Assembly (NCBI RefSeq): GCF_005311025.1
Contig: NZ_CP031747.1
Coordinates: forward strand, 4,164,759 to 4,204,139
Source: Alcaligenes faecalis
Lineage (GTDB): Bacteria; Pseudomonadota; Gammaproteobacteria; Burkholderiales; Burkholderiaceae_B
DNA: 39,381 nt
Reading direction: 5' to 3'
The notes under the pieces were generated by a model, which saw only the letters and a list, made by a program, of their open reading frames with translations, did no database searches and was not told the origin of the DNA. Each line of letters begins with the position of its first letter. Position 1 is the stretch's first letter. Below, in pieces: positions 17,922-26,470 of the stretch. Position numbers and translations under genes: made by a program.

Positions 17922-18312
17922 CTTTGGTAGATCGCACCTTGTTGTCGGACAGCGTGTGCGGTGCTTTTATCAGCTCGGTATTGATATGCTTAAATTAAGT
18001 GTATACACTTTAATTTATAGAGTAAATAGATTCTACTACTCCCTTGAGGTATCAATCAAAGCCCTCTTGGGAAGCCGTTCGAAATTCGGTCTAATCTTAT
18101 TTAATATAGGGTTTACACTGATTATTAAGCCCTTGATTTTCTCTTTATAGTAGTTGCGATAAATGGGTTGAAGCGCACTGCATTTGTTTTTATTAGGGCG
18201 TGTACGCTAGTAATCAATGTTTTGCCAGGGGGCGTTTCAGGCAGGTTTTCAGGGATGGAGCCCTGATGGCCGGTTTCCAGCCCCTTATATAAAGCCCAGC
18301 CAGGAGAGTGTG
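17922..18312. promoter_or_regulatory. Divergent promoter region of the nic cluster with 14-base palindrome
   Basis: This AT-rich 391-base gap lies between nicA (minus) and the molybdopterin subunit (plus). It contains the perfect palindrome AAGTGTATACACTT at 17996-18009, extended to AATT..TTTAATT with one break. Such a site fits a dimeric repressor of MarR or similar type, which commonly controls nic genes through a pathway intermediate. No regulator gene is in the window. CAGGAGAG before the ATG at 18313 is the ribosome site of the plus-strand gene. Confidence 0.6.
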
Positions 18313-20571
18313 ATGTCTTACGATGCGCCGCGCCACCAGCAGCAAGACTTGCTCAGGGCGTCTGGCACCTTGCTGATTTTAGCGGCACCGGCGCGGCCTC
18401 CCAAGCCTTCGCCCGGCCAGCCCGGCGTGGTGTCCGAGTATTTGCAGGCGCACGACGATGTCTTTGTCGCCGTGTCCGAACAGGGCTGGGTGCGCGCTTT
18501 TAATGGGCACGTGGATCTGGGTACCGGCATTCAAACTGCACTGAGTCAGATTGTGGCCGACGAGCTGGATGTGCCCATGGCACGCGTGCAAATGGTGCTG
18601 GGTCATACCGATGCGGTGCCCAATCAAGGCCCCACCATCGCCAGTGCTTCGATTCAGATTCATGCTGTGCCGCTGCGCAAGGCGGCGGCTCAGGCACGTC
18701 AATTGCTGCTGGCACAGGCCGCAGAACGCTGGGCACTGCCTGCCGAACAATTACGCGTGGAAGACGGTACCATCATTGCCCCGGACGGGCGTAGCCTGAC
18801 TTACTGGAAACTGCTGGAGGGTCTGGAACTGCGGGCCTATCTGGATAAAGAAACTCCCACCAAACCGGCCGAACAATTGCGCATTGTAGGGACAGCCCAG
18901 GCGCGTGTCGATATTCCGGGCAAGGTCGCAGGGCAGTGGGTGTATGTGCACGATGTGCGCGTGCCCGGTATGTTGCATGGCCGCGTTGTGCGTCCTCCTT
19001 ATATAGGGCGTGATAGCGGCGACTTCATCGGTTGCAGCCTGGAGTCTGTGGACGAGGAGTCCATCCGTCATATTGGCGACGATGTGCGAGTCGTGGTGAT
19101 TGGCGACTTTATTGGTGTGGTCGCGCGTCGTGAAGAACACGCTATGCGTGCTGCCCGCGAATTGAAAGTGCGCTGGAAAGCGATTCCTCCGCTGGAGGAT
19201 ATGAGCAATCTGGAGCAGCTGATTCGTCGTCAGCCCATGACAGAGCGTTTGCTGGCCGATAAAGGGCCGGGTTTTGACGAGCTGCCGCCAGAAGGCAAAC
19301 GCTTGAAGCGTAGCTATGTCTGGCCTTTTCAGCTGCATGCCTCTATTGGTCCGTCTTGCGCGGTGGCGGACTATCAGCCCGGTCATAGCCGGATCTGGTC
19401 AGGCTCGCAGAACCCGCATATGTTGCGCGTTCATTTGAGCCAGTTGCTGGACGAGGACGAGGCCGGTCTGGAGATCATCCGTCACGAAGCGGCCGGTTGC
19501 TATGGCCGTAATTGTGCTGACGATGTGTGTGCGGATGCCTTGCTCTTGTCCCGAGCCGTAGGTGCGCCGGTGCGTGTGCAACTGACGCGAGAACAAGAGC
19601 ACGGCTGGGAGCCTAAAGGCGCTGCTCAGTTGATGGATGTCGAAGGCTCCATTGATGCCCAAGGGCAACTGCGTCATTACGATTTTGTGACCCATTACCC
19701 CTCCAATGATGCGCCGAACCTGGCGCTCTTGTTGACGGGGCGGGAGTCGGCGGCCCCCCGTCAGTTGGAAATGGGGGACCGTACGGCCGTACCGCCTTAC
19801 AGCTATCCCAAGCAGCGCATTGTGTGTCAGGACATGCCCGCGATTGTGCGCGCTTCCTGGTTGCGCGGCGTGTCGGCCATGCCCAACTCTTTTGCGCATG
19901 ACTGCTTTCTGGATGAGCTGGCAGTGGAAGCGGGTGTGGACCCCTTGACCTATCGCCTGCGTTATCTGGATCAGGATGAACGTGCTCAGGAACTGCTGCA
20001 GGCGGTGGCGGATAAGGGGCACTGGCAGATTGGGCAGCGTGGTTCGCGCGGGCAGCCGGATGAGCAGGGCTATTTGTATGGCCGTGGTCTGTCGTATGCC
20101 CGTTATATACACAGCAAGTTCCCTGGTTTCGGGGCGGCCTGGTCAGCCTGGTTACTGGATTTGCGGGTCCATATAGAAACGGGCGTGATCGACGTGCAGA
20201 AGATTTATGTGGGTCAGGATACCGGGCAGATGGTGAACCCGGCCGGTGTGCGTCACCAGATTCACGGCAATGTGATTCAGTCCTTGAGCCGCACGTTGTA
20301 TGAACAGGTGCGCTTTAACGCACAGGGCGTAGTCAGTGCGGAGTGGGGTGCCTATCCCATTGTGGATTTCCCGCGTATCCCGCCCATAGAGGTGATTTTG
20401 ATGGACAGGCAGTCCGAGCCGCCTATGGGGTCGGGCGAATCCGCCTCCGTACCCTGTGCCTCGGCCATTGCCAATGCTTTGTTTGATGCAACTGGCCGAC
20501 GTTTTCGGCAGGTGCCTTTTACACCGGATGTGGTCCGGGCCGCGCTGGCTGCTACGCCTCAAATGGCCTAG
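18313..20571 (+). CDS. Molybdopterin-binding catalytic subunit of nicotinate-type hydroxylase
   Basis: 752 residues from the ATG at 18313, a full-length aldehyde-oxidase/xanthine-dehydrogenase molybdopterin domain without a cytochrome tail. Visible marks are FNGHVDLGTGIQTALSQIVADEL near residue 65, VQMVLGHTDAVPNQGPTIAS, the GKVAGQWVYVHDVRVPGMLHGRVVRPP hinge, SQNPHMLRVHLSQLL, AAGCYGRNCADDVCADALLL, and the active-site loop PPMGSGESAS with the catalytic base Glu709. It should hydroxylate a pyridine ring carbon with water (nicotinate to 6-hydroxynicotinate) together with NicA and the triheme protein. It heads a plus-strand operon with nicD, nicX and nicF. It corresponds to the N-terminal part of single-chain NicB proteins. 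Confidence 0.85.
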   Translation: MSYDAPRHQQQDLLRASGTLLILAAPARPPKPSPGQPGVVSEYLQAHDDVFVAVSEQGWVRAFNGHVDLGTGIQTALSQIVADELDVPMARVQMVLGHTDAVPNQGPTIASASIQIHAVPLRKAAAQARQLLLAQAAERWALPAEQLRVEDGTIIAPDGRSLTYWKLLEGLELRAYLDKETPTKPAEQLRIVGTAQARVDIPGKVAGQWVYVHDVRVPGMLHGRVVRPPYIGRDSGDFIGCSLESVDEESIRHIGDDVRVVVIGDFIGVVARREEHAMRAARELKVRWKAIPPLEDMSNLEQLIRRQPMTERLLADKGPGFDELPPEGKRLKRSYVWPFQLHASIGPSCAVADYQPGHSRIWSGSQNPHMLRVHLSQLLDEDEAGLEIIRHEAAGCYGRNCADDVCADALLLSRAVGAPVRVQLTREQEHGWEPKGAAQLMDVEGSIDAQGQLRHYDFVTHYPSNDAPNLALLLTGRESAAPRQLEMGDRTAVPPYSYPKQRIVCQDMPAIVRASWLRGVSAMPNSFAHDCFLDELAVEAGVDPLTYRLRYLDQDERAQELLQAVADKGHWQIGQRGSRGQPDEQGYLYGRGLSYARYIHSKFPGFGAAWSAWLLDLRVHIETGVIDVQKIYVGQDTGQMVNPAGVRHQIHGNVIQSLSRTLYEQVRFNAQGVVSAEWGAYPIVDFPRIPPIEVILMDRQSEPPMGSGESASVPCASAIANALFDATGRRFRQVPFTPDVVRAALAATPQMA

Positions 20572-20632
20572 GCAGCAGCAGTTTTCATGGGTCGGGCTTA
20601 GGGCCTGACGGTTTCAATCCAAGGACAGATTA

Positions 20633-22054
20633 ATGAGTACCTTTCTTTACGGCGGCCATGTTCATGCCAATGGCATTCGTCAGCATTACTTGCGTTACGG
20701 TGGTTCCAGCGAGGGTCGCGATCAGCGCCCAGCCGTCATCATTGTTCCTGGTATCACCAGTCCGGCTGTGACCTGGGGCTTTGTGGGCGAGCAGTTCGGC
20801 AAGCACTTTGATACCTACATTCAGGACGTACGTGGTCGCGGTTTGAGCGAAGCGGCTGAAGGTATGGATTACAGCCTGGATGCGCAGGCGGATGACTTGA
20901 TTGCACTGGCTCAGGCGCTGGGCCTGAAGGACTACATCGTGGTTGGTCACTCCATGGGTGCCCGCATTGGTTTGCGTGCCGCTCACAAGAACAGCGAGGG
21001 CCTGAATCGTCTGGTGATGGTTGATCCGCCAGTGTCTGGCCCAGGTCGTCGCGCTTATCCCTCCAAGTTGCCCTGGTACGTCGATTCCATGGCGATGGCT
21101 CGCAAGGGCTGCACCGCAGAAGACATGCGTGCCTTTTGCCCGACCTGGACCGAAGAGCAATTGCAATTGCGTGCCCAGTGGCTGCACACCTGCCACGAGC
21201 CTGCGATTCTGGCCAGCTTTGAAGGTTTCCACACCGACGATATTCATGTCGATTTCCCGCACTTGAACGTCCCCGCCTTGCTGATGACAGCAGAGCGCGT
21301 GATGACCCTGTTGTTCTCGCCCGAGCAGATCGACATTCTGAAGTCGGGCACGAAGATTCTGCTGGCCGTGGAGCCACCAGAAATTCTGGTTCGCACGGTG
21401 CCAACGGAAGCGGATCGTGCACGCGTGACTGCGGCGGCCGCTTTGATCAAGGCCGCCAAGGAAATGAGCATCACCTCTCCTGCCGGTACTAATTTGCGTT
21501 GCCCGCTGGGTGAGTTCCCGGCGATTCGTGAATACGGTTTTGTGGATGAGCCCGGTCGTTGGGACCACTGGCCCAGCGGTTTTGTGCTGACCTGGCCGAA
21601 CGAGCTGGGCACTAACGGCACCATCGTGATCGACAAGGGCGACATCCTGTTGCCACAGAAGAAATACTCTACCGAGCAGATCATTCTGACCGTGGAAAAC
21701 GGCTATGCCACCAAGATTGAAGGTGGTATCGAAGCCGAGCTGCTGGACGAATACATGAAGACCTTCAACGATCCCGAAGGTTATGCCATTTCCCACATTG
21801 GTTGGGGTTTGCAGCCGCGCGCTCACTGGTCCACCTTGGGTCTGTACTCGCGTGAGAACACCATTGGCATGGATGCGCGTGCGTTCGAGGGTAACTTCCT
21901 GTTCTCCCTGGGCCCGAACAATGAAGCTGGCGGCAAGCGCACAACCGCATGCCACATTGATATTCCTTTGCGCAATTGCACGGTCAGCCTGGATGGCCGC
22001 GCTGTCGTACGTGATGGCAAAGTACTGGACGGAGGCGTTGGTGAGTACGAATGA
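20633..22054 (+). CDS. Apparent NicD-NicX fusion: nicD 5' part joined at 21299/21300 to nicX 3' part (join artefact)
   Basis: The 473-residue frame is two genes missing their middle. Residues 1-222 (20633-21299) are an alpha/beta hydrolase, N-formylmaleamate deformylase NicD, with nucleophile Ser107 in VVGHSMGARIG and Asp131. The hydrolase His is absent. From 21300 on the frame is the C-terminal 250 residues of 2,5-dihydroxypyridine 5,6-dioxygenase NicX, with iron ligands His265, His318 and Asp320 in full-length numbering (SHIGWG, ACHID). The 67 bases before the join (21233-21299) recur at 30031-30097 and the 67 after it (21300-21366) recur at 30635-30701. The piece between supplies the end of nicD, the gap and the start of nicX. 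Reconstructed products are NicD of 274 and NicX of 350 residues. The NicX ligand positions equal, and the NicD Ser-Asp-His spacing equals, those I recall for Pseudomonas putida (101/125/245; 265/318/320). Confidence 0.9.
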   Translation: MSTFLYGGHVHANGIRQHYLRYGGSSEGRDQRPAVIIVPGITSPAVTWGFVGEQFGKHFDTYIQDVRGRGLSEAAEGMDYSLDAQADDLIALAQALGLKDYIVVGHSMGARIGLRAAHKNSEGLNRLVMVDPPVSGPGRRAYPSKLPWYVDSMAMARKGCTAEDMRAFCPTWTEEQLQLRAQWLHTCHEPAILASFEGFHTDDIHVDFPHLNVPALLMTAERVMTLLFSPEQIDILKSGTKILLAVEPPEILVRTVPTEADRARVTAAAALIKAAKEMSITSPAGTNLRCPLGEFPAIREYGFVDEPGRWDHWPSGFVLTWPNELGTNGTIVIDKGDILLPQKKYSTEQIILTVENGYATKIEGGIEAELLDEYMKTFNDPEGYAISHIGWGLQPRAHWSTLGLYSRENTIGMDARAFEGNFLFSLGPNNEAGGKRTTACHIDIPLRNCTVSLDGRAVVRDGKVLDGGVGEYE

Positions 22055-22664
22055 AGGAGCGGTGTACGCTCAACAAGGGTTTGGGTCGACGCTGGAGCCT
22101 AAAGCTCCTTACGGCTTGTTGATTATTGATCTGGTGAATGGCTTTGCGGATCCTGCCGTGTTTGGTGGCGGCAATATTCCTGAAGCCATCGAGAACACCC
22201 AGAAGTTGCTGGCAACGGCGCGTGAACAGGGTTGGCCGGTGGCGCATACGCGTATCGTGTATGCCGATGATGGCGCTGATAACAATATCTTCAGCATTAA
22301 AGTCCCCGGCATGCTGGGTCTGACTGAAGACGCGCACAACAGCCATATTGTGCCGGAACTGGCTCCTGCACCCGGTGAGTTCATCGTTCGCAAGAACGTG
22401 CCGTCGGCGTTTTTCGGTACGCCTTTGGCCGCTTGGTTGACCCAACGTGGTGTGCAAACACTGCTGGTTGCTGGCGCCGTGACCAGCGGTTGTGTGCGTT
22501 CCAGCGTGGTCGATGCGATGCAACTGGGTTTCCGTCCCTTGGTGGTATCGGATTGCGTGGGTGACCGTGCGATTGGTCCTCACGAGGCGAACCTGTTCGA
22601 TATGCGTCAGAAGTACGCCACCGTGGCAACGCGTGAAGAAGCGATGAAGTTGATCGGACTTTGA
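22041..22664 (+). CDS. nicF: Maleamate amidohydrolase, isochorismatase-like family
   Basis: 207 residues from the GTG at 22041, chosen because GGAGG lies 6-7 bases upstream; it overlaps the nicX stop by 14 bases. The cysteine-hydrolase triad is visible as Asp30 (LLIIDLVNGFAD), Lys118 (FIVRKNVPSAFFGT) and Cys151 (AGAVTSGCVRSS). It converts maleamate to maleate and ammonia, the step after NicD in aerobic nicotinate breakdown. The maleate isomerase that would follow is not in the window. A terminator lies 46 bases after the stop, so nicF closes the operon. A second, diverged copy of its 3' end is at 28646-28884. Confidence 0.93.
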   Translation: MSTNEGAVYAQQGFGSTLEPKAPYGLLIIDLVNGFADPAVFGGGNIPEAIENTQKLLATAREQGWPVAHTRIVYADDGADNNIFSIKVPGMLGLTEDAHNSHIVPELAPAPGEFIVRKNVPSAFFGTPLAAWLTQRGVQTLLVAGAVTSGCVRSSVVDAMQLGFRPLVVSDCVGDRAIGPHEANLFDMRQKYATVATREEAMKLIGL

Positions 22665-22710
22665 TCGAGTATCGGTAGTCTGCCGCTTGGGGGCAGGCTG
22701 TCGGACCTGT

Positions 22711-22746
22711 GCCCCTGGGAGTCGAACGACGCTCGGGGGCTTTTTT
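22711..22746 (+). terminator. Rho-independent terminator of the nic operon
   Basis: GCCCC...GGGGC form the outer stem with partly paired inner bases (GAGTCG/GACGCTC) around a short loop, then TTTTTT at 22741-22746. The same structure, with sequence changes, follows the second nicF fragment at about 29051-29086. Confidence 0.85.
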
Positions 22747-22783
22747 ATAGTTGCTGTTCAGGTCCGTGTGAGGCCATCTGTTT

Positions 22784-25700
22784 TTAAAACGCCCAGCGCA
22801 GATTTATCTGTCCTTGCAGCGATGAATACCCGCCGCCGAACTGTGAACTGATGCTGGTGCCAATCGACAGACGCTCACTGCGTTGCCAGGTCAGGCCAGT
22901 TCGCAGGCTCATCGTGTCGCGGGGCAGTACGCTATTGCGGGTATTGAACGTCGTATCTGTGGATGCAATGGCGAAACGGGCAGCTTGAGTCAGGTCGCGA
23001 TCCAGCCATTCGTGATTCCAGCCAATGTCAACGTTCACGGCCAAGTTGCTGCCATCAGCCAGGGCGCGCTTCCATTCCGCCGTCAGCCCCAGGCTGGAGC
23101 GCAGGGCGTCTACGCGCTTGCTGTCCAGGTGAAGTCGAGTGGCCGCATTGCCAGATTCGTCGACCGATGGGCGGGACACCAGGGCATAGTTCATGCTGGC
23201 AAAGGGTCCGACAGAAAAGGATGGGTTCAACTGCCACAGGTAGCCTGTGCCGGCGTCAATCGACAGATTGCGTCCTGTCCAGTCAGACGAGTGCGTGGCC
23301 TGGTAGTCTCCAATGGCAATTTGCCTGCGCATATCGGCTTGTTCCAGACCCAGGCGCAGCCCGCTGAATGCAAAAAGACCTTCCCGAGCACCGGGGCGGT
23401 ATTGCAGATGGGCAGCCAGACCAAACGCGGTGGCTTTGCTCTTGCCGGAGTAAGGGGCATCTGGTTTGACCGACAGGTCTGAAATATCCAGCTGCGCTCC
23501 CACGGCGAAGTCGGGGGCCGTTTCCAGGGCGCGTCCAGCTCCAACGATCAGGCCATAGCTGTTGGCATCGTAGCCAAGCATTGACCCGCGCGTGTTTTGA
23601 TCGCCACTGGCACCGAATACCAAGGCGTAGCCCTGCCAGTCAGTACCGGGCCGCAGCATACTTTGGCTCAGACCTTGGCGGGCGGTTTGCATGATCGAGC
23701 GCTCATGCATCAGGGAGCCGGCCATTGCAGCGCTGTAGCCTGCCGGTGAGATCTGGTCCAGGGCGGCGGATATTTGTGAACCGTCGGTAGCGGAGAAGTC
23801 GAGCGTCTGGAACAGGCCTTGTGCGGATGCTGGCCCGGCGGCGGCTAGTTTGAACAAGGCTTGGCCGGCTTCTTGCTGGTTCTCGTCGCGGCCATACTGG
23901 CTATAGGCATTGTTGGCTCGCGTGGCCGACAAGCGATAGCGTTCATTACCCAAGGGAGCGGCGTCAAATTGCAAGGTGGGTGATACGGAAGCGATTTGAG
24001 TGGTGCCGAAGCTGCCGCTGTAGCTGGTTGCTTCAACAAACGAGCCTGTGTCGACGGACCAGGCGTTTTGATACCAGTCGGCGGCGGGCGTCAGTTGCAG
24101 CGTGCCGGCCAGGTCAGCATGGCCACTGACGGCAAGGGTGTCGTGGCCGCCTTTGCCATCAAACTCGGCTAACAGGCGGCCCGTTGCTGTTTGTTGAAAG
24201 TCGCCATTTACATTGATACGCCCGATGGAGTTGCCAGGCGCCAGGGTGCCAGCATTAATCAGAGCATTGCCGCTGGCCAGATCAAAGCTGGCATTCCCGC
24301 CCAAGGTTGCCGCTTCCTTGATGGTGGCGCTGTGAACCTGCAAGGTGCCGTTCAGTTGCGTTGTGCCGCCGTCAAATGACAGGGCCAGATTGTCTTTGCC
24401 GGTGATGTTGCCGGCGTAGCTCAAGTGGAATGTGGCATCGGGCTGATCAATGCTGCGGCCCATCTTGTCGGCAGCCTGACCAAAGGACAGCGTAGTCAGA
24501 CGCGGCTTGTTGTTGTCGTCGCGTTCTGCGTAATGCGACACTATATCGCCTTCAATTTGTGCACCTTGCATCAGGTTGATGCGCTCAACGTAGGCATTGT
24601 CAGAGATCAGGATGGCCGCTTCTTGACCTGCAACTCGCCCGCTGATGTCGGCTTGTTGAACTAGGGGGCCGTTCAGTTCGGGGAGCAGGGCTTCATTGCT
24701 GCCCTCGCTGCTACGGATGTAGGATCCACGTCGCTCGGTCTCGTTGCCTAGCGAGTTGGTGCCAAAATCAAAACGCAGGCCTACACCCTGAGGTCCGCTA
24801 GCCTGGATATCGCCGCGATGAACCAGTGTGTGTCCGCGTCCGTAGGCAAATTGAATGCCTCGCCCGTTCAAACCATCTGCGTAGATTCTGACGCCTGGAT
24901 CGATGACAAGGGTGTTGTTCTCGCCATCGACCCGTATGCCTGCACCGCCTGATCCTGCTGCCAGCAGGTCAGCGGCTTGTCGGACCTGATTATTGCTGCC
25001 ATAGATATGCAGGCCCAAGCCTAAAGTGGATTGGTTGTACTGACCTGGAAGGTAGTGGGTGCCCTGGGCATTGCGGGCAAAGAAGCCTTGTGTGTTCACC
25101 AGTTCCAGGCCATCGCCGTAGATCGAGCGCCCGAAGAAGTTGGCCCGGTCAATGGTGTAGCCCAGGTCTTGCAGAACGGCCAGTTCAGCTTCCATGAAGC
25201 CCGAATAGTTACGGAAATTCTGGTGGCTCATGACGCTGTTTCGAAGTTCGATGTGGCTCATGAAGTTGTCATCTACGTCGCCGTTTTCCCCCAGTATCTT
25301 GACGGGCACGCCCTGCAGGCCTCCAGCCAGGACTTGCTCGATATTGGCACCGACCAGGAAACCCTTGTCCTGGCGCAGATCGAAGGCATCAGGGTCGTAA
25401 GAGGTGTTGCAGCCATTGCATAGAACTTTCTGTCCTGCCTGCGCTGCATTACCGTTGTCGTCCCTTAGCAGTTGCGTCCAGCTACTCAGCTGGCTTGTGA
25501 AATACGGTCGTATGTCATAGTCATCGCCTCTGTTTTCTACGCTGCTTAAGATACCCAGGCCATGAGCAACTTCGTGAATGGCCGTCAGGAGTACGCTGTC
25601 TTTACCGGTCTGGGGTGTTTGTGTAAGCGTCGGTTTTGTTGCGTAGTCGTCTGTGCCCAGGCCAAAAAACCCATGCCCACCTAATGGCAGCGTGCCTGCC

Positions 25701-26125
25701 GCTGGCGTCAGGCCGAAGATATTTTGCTGCATTTGCGTGAACGAACTTTGGCCGTCATTGGCTTCGGGTGAGCCACCGTAGGCGTTGCCCGACACATTGC
25801 TCGTACCTATATTGACGATGGTTGGAGGATTGTTACCTTGGGTCTGAAGTATTTCAGCCCAATAGCCCAAGCCGTCAACGATCTCGTTTTTGTAGGCTTC
25901 ATGACCTTGCCAGCTCCAGTAGGACGTATTGCCCTGGTTGTCGAACGGACCATCGCCAATTTCAAAAAAACGCGCGATAAAGACGGGGCGTCCCGAGGCG
26001 TTTTCTATGATTCTGTCTTCCAGGGCTTGAGCAGACAGTGGGGCAATGACAAGCGCCAGGGCGGCACACAGTTTTGTTGGTTTCATTGTTGAGCAGGTGT
26101 TGATGGCGCGAGATATTGTTTGCAC
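22784..26125 (-). CDS. Autotransporter with metalloprotease-like passenger
   Basis: 1113 residues from a GTG at 26125 (AGGGG upstream), or 1100 from the ATG at 26086, which gives the neat signal MKPTKLCAALALVIAPLSAQA. In the long numbering the passenger has HEVAHGLGIL at 184-193, an HEXXH zinc motif, followed about 100 residues later by SHIELRNSVMSH (His291, Met299). This HEXXHXXG plus distal His and Met-turn layout resembles leishmanolysin-like proteases; the third ligand is inferred. Residues about 340-800 are a repetitive beta-helix (GLGLHIYGSNNQV, GGAGIRVDGENN, VGLRFDFGT). The last 260 or so residues form the outer-membrane beta-barrel, ending in LRWAF with terminal Phe. It is probably a surface protease or adhesin. 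No operon partner is visible. Confidence 0.88.
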   Translation of the reverse strand: MQTISRAINTCSTMKPTKLCAALALVIAPLSAQALEDRIIENASGRPVFIARFFEIGDGPFDNQGNTSYWSWQGHEAYKNEIVDGLGYWAEILQTQGNNPPTIVNIGTSNVSGNAYGGSPEANDGQSSFTQMQQNIFGLTPAAGTLPLGGHGFFGLGTDDYATKPTLTQTPQTGKDSVLLTAIHEVAHGLGILSSVENRGDDYDIRPYFTSQLSSWTQLLRDDNGNAAQAGQKVLCNGCNTSYDPDAFDLRQDKGFLVGANIEQVLAGGLQGVPVKILGENGDVDDNFMSHIELRNSVMSHQNFRNYSGFMEAELAVLQDLGYTIDRANFFGRSIYGDGLELVNTQGFFARNAQGTHYLPGQYNQSTLGLGLHIYGSNNQVRQAADLLAAGSGGAGIRVDGENNTLVIDPGVRIYADGLNGRGIQFAYGRGHTLVHRGDIQASGPQGVGLRFDFGTNSLGNETERRGSYIRSSEGSNEALLPELNGPLVQQADISGRVAGQEAAILISDNAYVERINLMQGAQIEGDIVSHYAERDDNNKPRLTTLSFGQAADKMGRSIDQPDATFHLSYAGNITGKDNLALSFDGGTTQLNGTLQVHSATIKEAATLGGNASFDLASGNALINAGTLAPGNSIGRINVNGDFQQTATGRLLAEFDGKGGHDTLAVSGHADLAGTLQLTPAADWYQNAWSVDTGSFVEATSYSGSFGTTQIASVSPTLQFDAAPLGNERYRLSATRANNAYSQYGRDENQQEAGQALFKLAAAGPASAQGLFQTLDFSATDGSQISAALDQISPAGYSAAMAGSLMHERSIMQTARQGLSQSMLRPGTDWQGYALVFGASGDQNTRGSMLGYDANSYGLIVGAGRALETAPDFAVGAQLDISDLSVKPDAPYSGKSKATAFGLAAHLQYRPGAREGLFAFSGLRLGLEQADMRRQIAIGDYQATHSSDWTGRNLSIDAGTGYLWQLNPSFSVGPFASMNYALVSRPSVDESGNAATRLHLDSKRVDALRSSLGLTAEWKRALADGSNLAVNVDIGWNHEWLDRDLTQAARFAIASTDTTFNTRNSVLPRDTMSLRTGLTWQRSERLSIGTSISSQFGGGYSSLQGQINLRWAF

Positions 26126-26470
26126 TGGATGGCCCCTGAGGTAGAGGAAACAGTTTGATTAGAGTTGGGCGTTCATTATTGCTGCATCGTGAGGGGCTGA
26201 CGTAGGGGGAGCTACCTTGGTCTGCGTCGGGAAAATATATCAGATGGTGTCAAATGGATATGGATGGTTTTAAACCCTTGGCCCTGTTTTTTAAACGGGC
26301 GGTGGTTTGCCGAGGCCCAGGGATTGTGTGCTGGCAGGAGTGGTCGTTGTTTAAGAGGAGCCTTCTTCTGGGCGTGCCGTTTGGGCTTTAACCAGTGTCG
26401 CGTGTTTTCTTGTGGGGCCCGGGTACGGCTTGTCTTGGCGGGTCTCTTGCCCACGCTGCGCGTGGGCAAG
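26126..26470. other. Intergenic sequence upstream of the autotransporter, ending at a contig join
   Basis: No gene is supported. From about 26360 to 26470 the sequence resembles 29120-29240 (shared blocks such as CGTGCCGTTTGGGCTT, TTTTCTTGTGGGGCCCGG, GGCGGGTCTCTTGCCCACGC). It ends in a GCCCACGC/GCGTGGGC hairpin at about 26449-26467, where natural sequence stops and an adhesin fragment begins. A dispersed repeat at the end explains why the contig stopped here. Confidence 0.7.

Noticed and set aside
20633-22054. A natural bifunctional NicD-NicX fusion enzyme.
   Set aside because: It lacks the NicD catalytic His and the first 100 or so residues of NicX. The missing 537 bases, with 67-base overlaps on both sides, are present at 30031-30701. 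The in-frame join is chance.
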